Source of the DNA: UBA1161 sp002311745
GTDB taxonomy: Bacteria; Planctomycetota; Phycisphaerae; Tepidisphaerales; Tepidisphaeraceae
DNA: 64,000 nucleotides
Assembly: GCA_050018415.1 (NCBI GenBank)
Contig: JBEKAB010000011.1
Coordinates: forward strand, 40,599-104,598
Direction: 5' to 3'
Numbering within the stretch: position 1 is the first letter of the stretch; the number at the start of each line of letters is the position of its first letter. A program made the translations under genes and the position numbers. Shown piece by piece: positions 17,318 to 25,472 of the stretch. The notes below the pieces were generated by a model, which made no database searches, was not told where the DNA came from, and saw nothing but the letters and a program-made list of their open reading frames with translations.

Positions 17318-17887
17318 ATGGCGGAAGAATGGTTTTACAGCCAGAACGGGCAGCAGGGGGGGCCGGTGGATTTTGGCGCGCTGCAGCGGATGGCAGCGGC
17401 GGGACAGCTTCATCCATCGGACCTGATATGGAAACAGGGCATGGCCAACTGGGCCGCGGCCAGCAGTGTTGGAGGCATCTTTGCCGCGCCGCCGCCTCCG
17501 CCACCCCCGCCGCTGGCTTATGCCGGCCAGGGAACTTATCCGCCGCAGGCTCCGGTCGTCGTGGTCAGGCCCACTACCGACGCCCTGGCGATGATGACGT
17601 TCGAAGCCAACAAAAAATCGATGGGCGTCGCCTACCTCCTTTGGTTTTTTCTGGGAGGGTTCGGCGCCCATCGGTTCTATTTGGGACGCAACGGTAGCGC
17701 CACGGCCATGCTTGTGATCACCCTTTCCTCGTTTGTATTGATGTTCGTCGTCATCGGACTATTCACGATCTGGATCACCGGCATTTGGGCATTGGTCGAC
17801 GCCTTCTTGATTCCAGACATGTGTCGCCAGTTCAACAACAGGCTGCTAAGCCAGATGGCCGGCGTGATGTCGCCGCAAGCACTATGA
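17318..17887 (+). CDS. GYF_2 plus TM2 domain membrane protein
   Basis: 189 residues from ATG 17318 with AGGGAGAA upstream. Residues 1-50 form a GYF_2-like domain (WFYSQNGQQGGPVDF, SDLIWKQGMANWAAA), then a poly-Pro linker. The TM2 domain follows: VAYLLWFFLGGFGAHRFYLG, a second helix and ALVDAFLIP. Such proteins are small two-helix membrane proteins of unknown role. It follows waaA by 29 bases and overlaps the converging transporter gene by six. Confidence 0.85.
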   Translation: MAEEWFYSQNGQQGGPVDFGALQRMAAAGQLHPSDLIWKQGMANWAAASSVGGIFAAPPPPPPPPLAYAGQGTYPPQAPVVVVRPTTDALAMMTFEANKKSMGVAYLLWFFLGGFGAHRFYLGRNGSATAMLVITLSSFVLMFVVIGLFTIWITGIWALVDAFLIPDMCRQFNNRLLSQMAGVMSPQAL

Positions 17888-18904
17888 GGTGCGTGCCGCG
17901 GTTTGTTTTTCGGCACGGCAGTAGGGGCAATCAGGATCGATGCACGGCTCGACGTGGGCCGTGGCGTTGCCTTCGCCCAGGGCCAATTCGATTTCATATT
18001 CGATGCCGCTGGCAACCTGGTGGGCGCGATGGATTTCCCACCAGGCCGGCATCATGATGTGAAAATCCACCCAGTGATAGCGTCCGCTGTGGCGAAGGCG
18101 CACCTTGTGATAGCTGCAAATCAGCGGCTGCTTGCCGCCGGGACCCAGATGGCTGTCCAGGATCGTGCGCAGGAGTTTTTGGTCGGCCAGGTCCTGCTCG
18201 TCCATCAGCCCGGCGGTCGCTCGACGCAGAAGCCGAAGCCCCAGGTAGCCGATGTACGCGGCGGCCAAGAGCGCCGCGGCGCTATCCACCCATGACCAGC
18301 CGGTGAAGCGCACGATCACCAGGGCGAGGATCACCACGGCGCTGGTGAAGGCGTCGCTCAGTAGGTGAGTGCCGTCGGCCTCCAGCGTCAGCGAGCCGCG
18401 GCGACGGCCGATCTGCCAAAGAAACAATCCCACCGCGCCGTTGAGCAAAAACGCCGCGGTCATCAACATCAGGGCGATGTCCAATTTAGCGGTGTTGGGC
18501 GCTTGGTGGTTGTAGAGGGCGACGGCCACCTTGCCCACGATCAGCACCGCGGCCAGAAGGATCATGCCGCCTTCCAGCCCGGCGGAAAAGAATTCGATCT
18601 TGCCGTGTCCGTAGGGGTGATCCGTGTCCGCCGGGCGGTGCGCCAGCGCGATCGCATACACGGCGAAGCCCGAGCCCAGGACATTCACGATGTTCTCCAG
18701 GGCGTCGGAAAAGACGGCGTTGGAACGCGTCAGAAAATAGGCGACGAATTTGACCACCAGCAGAACCAGGCTCAAGCCCAGGGAGAGCAGCGCCGCGCGG
18801 AGTTCGGCGCGGGAAGATTGCGGCGAGTGGGAAGGAAGCGCTGCCATGTTCGGCTCGACCGGGCGTTGCGCCGACGCGAGCGGCGGCGGTGGATTGTAGT
18901 GCAT
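17882..18904 (-). CDS. Cation diffusion facilitator (CDF) metal transporter
   Basis: 340 residues, six membrane helices, exporting Zn/Fe/Mn-type cations by proton exchange. The paired acidic sites are visible in AVFSDALENIVN (helix 2) and LLSDAFTSAVVI (helix 5). HPYGHGKIEFFSAGLEG is a family landmark. The cytoplasmic C-terminal domain ends in PCIDPDCPYC, a Cys cluster that could bind metal. The start could also be ATG 18847; neither has a clear ribosome binding site. Confidence 0.9.
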   Translation of the reverse strand: MHYNPPPPLASAQRPVEPNMAALPSHSPQSSRAELRAALLSLGLSLVLLVVKFVAYFLTRSNAVFSDALENIVNVLGSGFAVYAIALAHRPADTDHPYGHGKIEFFSAGLEGGMILLAAVLIVGKVAVALYNHQAPNTAKLDIALMLMTAAFLLNGAVGLFLWQIGRRRGSLTLEADGTHLLSDAFTSAVVILALVIVRFTGWSWVDSAAALLAAAYIGYLGLRLLRRATAGLMDEQDLADQKLLRTILDSHLGPGGKQPLICSYHKVRLRHSGRYHWVDFHIMMPAWWEIHRAHQVASGIEYEIELALGEGNATAHVEPCIDPDCPYCRAEKQTAARTS

Positions 18905-19087
18905 CGCCCACGGAGACGTTAGTTACACAGGACAAGCCCGTCCTACGACGATCAGCGTCAATCCGATAAATTCGCGCCCGGGAATACTTGCCTGTTGCGC
19001 GGCGGTCCGTTCATTGCAAAATCTTTACCTAAACTGAATAATGCGGCCGTACGATGTGACCGACCAAGGAGGAGTCGCGGAGGTTTG

Positions 19088-19720
19088 ATGAAACGGATCG
19101 GCACGGACGGCCGAGCGGTCACCACATTACAGTTGCTGGCCCAATGGGTTTCCAGGCACCTGGGTCGCATTGGCCATGAGCGTCGCGTCATGGCCATCGC
19201 CCGGGAGTTGGTCCATCACACCGTCGCGCTTCACGCGCTGGACCGCCGCGATCTTCGCCTGCTGAAGATGGCGGCTTTGGTGCACGATGTGGGCCGCTGC
19301 GAGAACGAAAAGCACCACCCATCCATTGGCGCGGAAATGATTCTGGAGGAAAGCAAGCTGCCTTTGAAGAGCCGGCAGCGACGCGCCCTGGCGTACCTGA
19401 CGCGGTATCACCGCGACCAGGTCCCGGAATTGCGCAAGGATGCGATTCTTCGCGGCAGCGACGATGCCGAGCGTCTGCGGATGTTGTTGGGGTTTTTGCG
19501 CGTCGCCGACACGTTGGACTGCCGCTCGCTGCCGGCGCCGCGATTGGCGATACGGCTCCGCGACCGCTGCCTGCGGATCACCTGCGGCTTACGGGAAGAT
19601 TCCAACAAAGTGCGCCGGGTGTTCTCGCGACGCAGAAAATTCCGCTTGTTGGAAGAAGTGCTCGATTGCCGCGTGGAAATAGCCGTGCAGCGAGCCCGCC
19701 GCTTGAAGCTCGCTGCGTGA
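19088..19720 (+). CDS. HD-domain phosphohydrolase-like protein
   Basis: 210 residues from ATG 19088, preceded by GGAGG. The HD signature is LVHDVGRCENEKHHPSIGAE, with YLTRYHRDQVPE and FLRVADTLDCRS following at family-like spacing. This order matches the C-terminal HD domain of Ppx/GppA exopolyphosphatases, but the ASKHA phosphatase part is absent. A phosphohydrolase role is inferred; the substrate is unknown. It converges on the methyltransferase with a five-base gap. Confidence 0.8.
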   Translation: MKRIGTDGRAVTTLQLLAQWVSRHLGRIGHERRVMAIARELVHHTVALHALDRRDLRLLKMAALVHDVGRCENEKHHPSIGAEMILEESKLPLKSRQRRALAYLTRYHRDQVPELRKDAILRGSDDAERLRMLLGFLRVADTLDCRSLPAPRLAIRLRDRCLRITCGLREDSNKVRRVFSRRRKFRLLEEVLDCRVEIAVQRARRLKLAA

Positions 19721-19725
19721 ATGAT

Positions 19726-20469
19726 TCACTGACGCCAAAGCTCGAAGATTCGGATCGGCTTTTGCCGCGGCGTCTCTTGCCAGCTTTGCCGCACGCGCCA
19801 GCCGCGCCCGGCGATCCACGTTTCAAATAAATCACCCGCGGCGCGTCCGGGCTCGCCAAGCAGAACGCGGCCCTGCGCCGTCACGTGCTCCATCCAGAAG
19901 GCGGCCAAGGGGTCCCACTGGGATCGTTCGTAAAGAATGTCCGAGCCGAGAATCAGGTCAAAACGTTCCCGCAGCCGGTCGCGGCGCCAATCCAGGCATC
20001 GCGTGCGCACACGTCGGGCAAACGCAAGCGAGTTCAATCGCGCCAAGAGCAGCGCCGTCGGCTCCCGATCGGCCAGCAGGACCCTGGCTCCCATGGCCGC
20101 GGCGACGGCGCCGGCCAGGCCCATGCCGCATCCCAAGTCCAGCACGCGCGTCGCGGAGGAGATTGGAAGCTGCACCAGCCGCTGGGCCAGGCCGGCGGCG
20201 CTGTCCCACAATTCCGCCCAGTAGGGCAGATGCGGCTCTTCGGCCAACCGCCGCCCGGTCGACTTTTCCTGCCGATCCAGTTCGGCGACGGTCCGGTCCA
20301 GCACCTGGTTGGGATCGGCGATGCGCGTGAAATCCAGCTCAAGCGAGCCAAACCGCAGGGTTTGCCTGATCGTCGGATACAGACGCTCGATCCGCTGCAA
20401 CAGGCGCAGGCGCGCCGTGGTTGGAGTCGAAGGGCGGTCATCCTTTCCCTTTGTGGCAAGCAAGTTCAT
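19726..20469 (-). CDS. Class I SAM-dependent methyltransferase, lysine-methyltransferase-like
   Basis: 247 residues. The SAM motif I is RVLDLGCGMGLAGAVAA, followed by acidic LLADREP (motif II) and FDLILGSDILYE. The last resembles the DVLY-type motif of METTL/family-16 protein lysine methyltransferases. PYWAELWDSA before motif I is also typical of that group. The target is unknown. It is divergent from the lipoprotein gene downstream. Confidence 0.82.
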   Translation of the reverse strand: MNLLATKGKDDRPSTPTTARLRLLQRIERLYPTIRQTLRFGSLELDFTRIADPNQVLDRTVAELDRQEKSTGRRLAEEPHLPYWAELWDSAAGLAQRLVQLPISSATRVLDLGCGMGLAGAVAAAMGARVLLADREPTALLLARLNSLAFARRVRTRCLDWRRDRLRERFDLILGSDILYERSQWDPLAAFWMEHVTAQGRVLLGEPGRAAGDLFETWIAGRGWRVRQSWQETPRQKPIRIFELWRQ

Positions 20470-20574
20470 GACAAGCCGTATCTTAACCGTAACGTGGCTT
20501 TACGCCTGCTGCGGTGCTATGCTTTGGAGGCGATTCGGTGGTCCAGGTGGCCGCCGAAGGCTGGAGAATCAGCC

Positions 20575-20790
20575 GTGTTCAAGCCCCTGACGTTGGCGTT
20601 GGCCGTGCTGGCGACGGCCGGATGCAGTTCCAAGTTGGAAACCGGATACGAACCTCGGAGGCTGGACATGTCCCTGACGCAGCGCCGGGCGCTGTATGCC
20701 GATCCGTACAGCCAGGAAGCCGCGGAAGCCCAGCACGATCAGGGAGACGAGCACGCCCGTCAGCCGTCTCATACGCCCGGGAGCTATTGA
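20575..20790 (+). CDS. Small lipoprotein of unknown function
   Basis: 71 residues from a GTG at 20575, with GGAG eight bases upstream. The start reads as a lipoprotein signal: FKPLTLALAVLATAGCSSK, with the lipidated Cys near residue 17. The mature part is short, polar and probably disordered. The next gene starts 55 bases further on. No family is recognised. Confidence 0.6.
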   Translation: MFKPLTLALAVLATAGCSSKLETGYEPRRLDMSLTQRRALYADPYSQEAAEAQHDQGDEHARQPSHTPGSY

Positions 20791-20845
20791 GGGGTATGGA
20801 AGCGTTTCACGTCCTTTGCCTACGATAAAAAAGGCGGGTGGTGCC

Positions 20846-21496
20846 TTGGCGCCGATCGAACCAACGCAGTTCGTCGAACTGGTCGAGCCGCTGCTGGCTC
20901 AACAGGACCTGCCGGGTTTGCTTTGTCTGCTCAAGGCCCGCTGGCACCCGGAGCAAATCCGCGAGCTGCTCCGATCCGGACATAACGATGCCAAGAAAGT
21001 GGCCCTGCTGGCCCTGGCGCTGGTGGGGCCAACGTGTTGCACTGAAGAACTCGCCCTGCAGTTGAGAGATCCCGATCCCGTGATCAACCAGTTGGCCGAG
21101 CATGCGCTGTGGGCGATCTGGTTCCGCAGCGGCAAGACGCCGGAGGCGAATCAACTGGTCTGCCGCGGCGCCGAGGCCCTGAACGAGAAGGATCTCTGCG
21201 GCGCGGTCGAGCTGTTCAGCCAGGCCATCCGCTGCGATCCCAATTTTCCCGAGGCGTACAACCAGCGGGCGATCGCCTATTACCTGATGGAAGACTATCG
21301 GCGCAGCATGGCGGATTGCCACCGGACGGTCCGCAGGATGCCCTGCCATTTTGGGGCCTGGGCGGGCAGGGGGCACTGTCACGCCCATCTCAACCAGATA
21401 CCCGAGGCCGTAGAATGTTATGAAAAGGCCCTGAGCATCAATCCCCACCTCGAGTGCGTCCGCGAAACCGTTACCGAACTGAAAAAACGAATTTGA
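20846..21496 (+). CDS. TPR-repeat protein
   Basis: 216 residues from a TTG at 20846 behind AAGGCGGG. The N-terminal part looks HEAT-like (AKKVALLALALVGP). The second half holds about three TPRs, such as LCGAVELFSQAIRCDPNFPEAY and the final IPEAVECYEKALSINPH. It is probably a protein-binding scaffold. The next gene begins six bases after the stop. The upstream frame is open further but reads as non-coding, so the start choice is moderate. Confidence 0.72.
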   Translation: MAPIEPTQFVELVEPLLAQQDLPGLLCLLKARWHPEQIRELLRSGHNDAKKVALLALALVGPTCCTEELALQLRDPDPVINQLAEHALWAIWFRSGKTPEANQLVCRGAEALNEKDLCGAVELFSQAIRCDPNFPEAYNQRAIAYYLMEDYRRSMADCHRTVRRMPCHFGAWAGRGHCHAHLNQIPEAVECYEKALSINPHLECVRETVTELKKRI

Positions 21497-21502
21497 TGTG
21501 CC

Positions 21503-22537
21503 ATGGCTGCATCTGTGCCGCCCACAACGCGCAAGTTTCTCCAGGCCGTGCGGCGGCGGCTGATGCTGGTCCGCGTGGCCGAGAGCATCGGCGTGTGCTG
21601 CGCCATCGCGGCGGCCGCGGCGGTGGCGCTGATCGCCCTGCTCTGGTGGCGCGGGCGATCGGGCATGCCGGCGGCGGCCGTGCTGGTTTTGGGCGTCATT
21701 TGCGGATGGGTCCTGGGCATGGCGCGGCGGCCGACGCTCCTGGCGGCGGCCATGGAGGCCGACCGCCAGCTTGGGTTGCACGATCTGCTCGGTACGGCCC
21801 TGCTGGCCTGCACGGAGGATGACGCCCCCGCGTCTGGGTGGCGCCAGGCGGTGGCGGCGATGGCCCAAGAGCATTGTCGGCGTCTGCGGCCGTCGCAGAT
21901 TGTCCTCAGACGGCTGGGGGCGCGAGCGTGGAGCGGCATCGGTCTGTCGGCGGCCCTGGTCCTGACCCTGGGATTGTTGACCAGCCAGCCCATGGAAACG
22001 CGCGCCGCCATCGGCGCTGCTGCAAACTCGCAGGGGTCTGATTCGCAGGCGGCGGAGGCTGCCGATGCCTTCGCCGTGGCCAGTCCGTCGGCCAGCCAAA
22101 TGGCGAGGCTCTGGGGGTCGGCGATGCCAAACGAGGACTCGCACCGCGATTTTTGGCAGCCGTCGGTGGACGATTCGGCCAGTGCCTCCGGGGGCGCGGA
22201 CCGGCCCAACGGTCCGCGGGGCGGAAGCGACCGCGGCGCCGGCTTGGGATTGGCGGTGACGCCCGCCAGCATGCCGCCGGTCGGATTCATCTGGTCATCG
22301 GGGGCAAGCGAGGATTCAGTCGCCGGCCAAAGCGGCGGGGGCAAGGGCCGGGCCGATCTACGGGCGTCCAAGGGACCGGCCAGCGGCGGAACGGTTGCTC
22401 CGGTGGGCGCCGACGGGCGCGTGCGCGTCTGGAAATCGGATGACGATTCAGCCGGCGCGGGCCACGGCGGCATTGGCGGGCGCCAAGTGCCCGATTGGGC
22501 GGCCGATCTGGTCAGGGATTATTTCCAAAGGGATTGA
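21503..22537 (+). CDS. Membrane protein of unknown function, DUF4175-like
   Basis: 344 residues. Two closely spaced membrane helices (about 34-51 and 57-74), a short soluble piece, a third helix near 145-160, then a long disordered Ser/Gly/Ala-rich region. The tail VPDWAADLVRDYFQRD is conserved in style with planctomycete proteins that sit near MoxR/DUF58 complexes. Those partners are not in the window, so the comparison is only suggestive. It follows the TPR gene by six bases, so they are probably an operon. It overlaps purC by 19 bases. Confidence 0.65.
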   Translation: MAASVPPTTRKFLQAVRRRLMLVRVAESIGVCCAIAAAAAVALIALLWWRGRSGMPAAAVLVLGVICGWVLGMARRPTLLAAAMEADRQLGLHDLLGTALLACTEDDAPASGWRQAVAAMAQEHCRRLRPSQIVLRRLGARAWSGIGLSAALVLTLGLLTSQPMETRAAIGAAANSQGSDSQAAEAADAFAVASPSASQMARLWGSAMPNEDSHRDFWQPSVDDSASASGGADRPNGPRGGSDRGAGLGLAVTPASMPPVGFIWSSGASEDSVAGQSGGGKGRADLRASKGPASGGTVAPVGADGRVRVWKSDDDSAGAGHGGIGGRQVPDWAADLVRDYFQRD

Positions 22538-23412
22538 CGGCCGCTCAGCAGGGTGTAGGCCTCGATGTATCGCCGGCGCGTTCCTTGAACGACGTCCGGC
22601 GGCAGCGGCGGGGCGGGCGGCGCTTTGTTCCAGTCCAGCTTCTCCAAGTAATTCCTGACATATTGCTTATCGAAACTGGGCTGGTCGTGCCCCGGCGCGT
22701 ACTGGTCGGCGGGCCAGAACCGGCTGCTGTCGGGGGTCAGCACCTCGTCGATCAGGATCAATCGCCCGTCGGGCAGGCGCCCGAATTCGAACTTGGTATC
22801 CGCGATGATGACGCCCCGGCTGCGGGCGTGCTCGGCGGCGCGGCTGTACAGGTCCAAGGTACGGTCGCGCAGCAGACGCGCGGTTGGCTCGCCGACGCGG
22901 GCAGCGGTTTGCTCGTAGCTGATGTTGATGTCGTGACCCGATTCTTCCTTGGTGGCGGGGGTGAAAATCGCTTCGCCCAGGCGGTCGCACTGACGCAATC
23001 CCGCCGGCAGGGCGATGCCGCAGACGGTTTGCGAAGCGCGGTACTCCTTCCAACCCGAGCCGGCCAGGTAGCCGCGGGCCACGCACTCGATGGGGATCAC
23101 CTGGGCCTTTTTCACCAGCATCGACCGGCCCCAGAGCTCCTGCGCGTAGGGATGCAATTCTTGCGGATAGCGCGAAACTTCCGCGGCGATCAGGTGGTTT
23201 TCGAAGTCATCGCGGAATTTTTCGAACCAGAAGAGGCTGAGCGCGGTGAGGATTTTTCCCTTGTCGGGAATGCCGTTGGGCATGACCACGTCGAAGGCGC
23301 TGATGCGATCGGTGGCGACGATGAGGAGCTGCTCGCCCAGGTCGTAGACGTCGCGGACCTTGCCGCGGCGGACGGGAAACGGCAGGGACGATTGCAGCAG
23401 CGGCTGGTCCAT
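22519..23412 (-). CDS. purC: SAICAR synthase (phosphoribosylaminoimidazole-succinocarboxamide synthase)
   Basis: 297 residues. It joins CAIR and aspartate with ATP in purine synthesis. Clear motifs: the ATP-binding RRGKVRDVYDLG near the start, VATDRISAFDVVMPNGIPDKG, and IPIECVARGYLAGSGWKEY. The length fits the longer eukaryote-like/actinobacterial form. It is monocistronic, with its 3' end overlapping the converging membrane protein gene. Confidence 0.96.
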   Translation of the reverse strand: MDQPLLQSSLPFPVRRGKVRDVYDLGEQLLIVATDRISAFDVVMPNGIPDKGKILTALSLFWFEKFRDDFENHLIAAEVSRYPQELHPYAQELWGRSMLVKKAQVIPIECVARGYLAGSGWKEYRASQTVCGIALPAGLRQCDRLGEAIFTPATKEESGHDINISYEQTAARVGEPTARLLRDRTLDLYSRAAEHARSRGVIIADTKFEFGRLPDGRLILIDEVLTPDSSRFWPADQYAPGHDQPSFDKQYVRNYLEKLDWNKAPPAPPLPPDVVQGTRRRYIEAYTLLSGRQSLWK

Positions 23413-23532
23413 GCCCGCAGATTAAGCCAATCGCCGGTGGCATGCAAAAAGCGGTTTGGCGACGACAGGCGGCGGCACGGCGCTTTGAGGAGCGTCGGCG
23501 GTCCATTAAGATGCGGCGGCGATAGCACCCCT

Positions 23533-25044
23533 ATGGCGATCAAATTCGAAATCTACCGCGAAGGTCATCGGCTGACGCAATTCACGCCGGTGGCGCCCAT
23601 GGCCGTGGGGCCGGAGAGCGTTCCCATGGCCGCGGAGATCCTCTTTCGCGACGGGCTGCTGATCCTCAACCGGGGCGACGAGCACGCCCTGGGGGCGTCG
23701 CTTTTGTGGGATACCGGCGCCGTCGGGTCGTTTCACCTGGAGACCACGCGGCTGCAGCATCGCGATCGGCCGTACAACCTGAACGTGGAGTTGGCGCGTT
23801 GCCGCCTGATGAAGATCGTGCAGAAGCAGGAGGACTGGAATTTATTCGATTTTCCCAAGGCGGAGAAGTTCATCCAGCGGTTCAGGGAGGGCCAAAACCT
23901 GTTTGCCGAGGCGTTGGGCCGGCTTGGGGAGCCGGGGGAGGCGGCCAAGCTGGCGGATCAATCCCTGGCGATTGCCATGGAGCTGTCCGAGCAGTTGGCG
24001 GTCTTCCACGGCGACCTGCTGATCAATCGCCGCAAGGCCGCCGGTGGATTCGTGAAGCACATCTTCGGCTGCAAAGTCGATCCGGTGGTGCAGAACCAGA
24101 AATACAAGGATACGGCGACGGGGAGTTTTGATTACGCGGTGTTGCCGATGCGTTGGAAGCAGATGCAGCCGCAGGAGCAGACCTTCGACGCCGCGGCCGT
24201 GGATGAGTGGGCGGAACTGCTGGCGCGCAAGCGAGTGCCGATCGTCGCCGGGCCGGTGATCGACCTGACCGAAGGCGAAGTGCCGGATTGGATGTACATC
24301 TGGGAGCACGATTTCGACACGCTGCGCGAGCTGGCCTACGAGCAGGTGCAGCGGATCGTGACGCGGTACCGCAAGGTGGTGTCGGTCTGGAACGTGGTGG
24401 CCGGGCTGCACACCAACAGCGTCTTCACGCTGAGTTTCGAGCAGGTCATCGAATTGACGCGGCTGCTGGTGGCGCAGGTCAAGACGCTGATGCCGACGGC
24501 CAAGACGCTGGTGACGGTGAAGCATCCGTTTGGCGAGTACCATTCGCGCAGCCGGGCCAGCGTGCCGCCGATGTTGTACGCGGAGATGGTGGCGCAGGCC
24601 GGGATCAGCTTTGAGGCGTTCGGGCTGGAATGGGAGATGGGCGTTCCCGTGCCCGGTTGGTACACGCGAGATCTGTTCCAGTTCAGTTGCATGCTGGACC
24701 GATTTTCGACTCTGAGCCGGCCGGTGTTTCTGACCGGCATGAGCGTGCCCGGCCGAGCGGCGCCCGATCCGCACGATCAATCCGAAGGCAAGCTGGATCC
24801 GAACCTGGCCGGGCGGTGGAGACGCGCCTGGGATGCGGAGTTGCAGGCCGAGTGGCTGGATAACTCGTATCGCATGGCCCTGAGCAAGCCGTACGTGGAA
24901 TCCATCGCCTGGGGCAACCTGGGGGACATGAATCCCACCGTGCCCGCCGGCGGACTGCTGGACGATATGCTCAGACCCAAGCCCGCGTTCAACAAGCTCC
25001 AGGAATTGCGGGAACAGTTTCATCAGTTTCAGCGGAAAGCTTAA
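23533..25044 (+). CDS. GH10-like protein with altered active-site motif
   Basis: 503 residues from ATG 23533. The second half follows glycoside hydrolase family 10 (xylanase) order: GSFDYAVLPMRWKQMQPQEQ resembles the early TEN/MKW region, SVWNVVAGLH (about 287-296) sits where GH10 has WDVVNE, and FEAFGLEWEMG (about 358-367) where the nucleophile strand lies. The acid/base Glu of the NE pair is missing, so classical hydrolysis is doubtful. The first ~190 residues are an unassigned N-terminal domain. No signal peptide is seen, so it seems cytoplasmic. The next gene starts 15 bases later. Confidence 0.7.
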   Translation: MAIKFEIYREGHRLTQFTPVAPMAVGPESVPMAAEILFRDGLLILNRGDEHALGASLLWDTGAVGSFHLETTRLQHRDRPYNLNVELARCRLMKIVQKQEDWNLFDFPKAEKFIQRFREGQNLFAEALGRLGEPGEAAKLADQSLAIAMELSEQLAVFHGDLLINRRKAAGGFVKHIFGCKVDPVVQNQKYKDTATGSFDYAVLPMRWKQMQPQEQTFDAAAVDEWAELLARKRVPIVAGPVIDLTEGEVPDWMYIWEHDFDTLRELAYEQVQRIVTRYRKVVSVWNVVAGLHTNSVFTLSFEQVIELTRLLVAQVKTLMPTAKTLVTVKHPFGEYHSRSRASVPPMLYAEMVAQAGISFEAFGLEWEMGVPVPGWYTRDLFQFSCMLDRFSTLSRPVFLTGMSVPGRAAPDPHDQSEGKLDPNLAGRWRRAWDAELQAEWLDNSYRMALSKPYVESIAWGNLGDMNPTVPAGGLLDDMLRPKPAFNKLQELREQFHQFQRKA

Positions 25045-25059
25045 GCGGGGAACAAGGGC

Positions 25060-25443
25060 ATGCGTGTATCGCCCGGCGATCTGTGGAACGCTTCGCAGCG
25101 CCGCGGGCTGATCGTGCTGCTGGGGGCGATTCTGTTGGCGCTGGGGATTCGCCTGGCGATGAATCGGACGAGCATCGGCGAGGAGCAGCCGCCGGCCGGA
25201 CCGGCCGCCGGTCAGTTGGCCGACCGCATCGATCCCAACACCGCCAGCGCCGCGGAACTGGCCGCCATCCCCACCCTGGGCCCCAAGCGTGCCCAGGCGA
25301 TCGTGGACTTTCGCCGAACCCATCCCGGCAAGATGTTTGCCCAGCCACATGATTTGGAACAAGTCTCCGGAATCGGCCCGGCCATCGCGGAAAACATGGA
25401 GCCGTACCTGATCTTTCCCGGCGACGCAGCAACGCGTCCGTAG
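25060..25443 (+). CDS. ComEA-like helix-hairpin-helix protein
   Basis: 127 residues. One membrane helix (LIVLLGAILLALGIRLA, about 18-34) anchors a C-terminal helix-hairpin-helix pair: IDPNTASAAELAAIPTLGP and DLEQVSGIGPAIAENMEPY. This is the ComEA arrangement for binding double-stranded DNA at the cell surface in DNA uptake. The pilus-type cluster at 29-49 kb could be a partner in transformation, but that is inference. It lies 29 bases before uvrB. Confidence 0.8.
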   Translation: MRVSPGDLWNASQRRGLIVLLGAILLALGIRLAMNRTSIGEEQPPAGPAAGQLADRIDPNTASAAELAAIPTLGPKRAQAIVDFRRTHPGKMFAQPHDLEQVSGIGPAIAENMEPYLIFPGDAATRP

Positions 25444-25472
25444 GGCGTTTCCTGAGCTATAATGCCTCGGTC

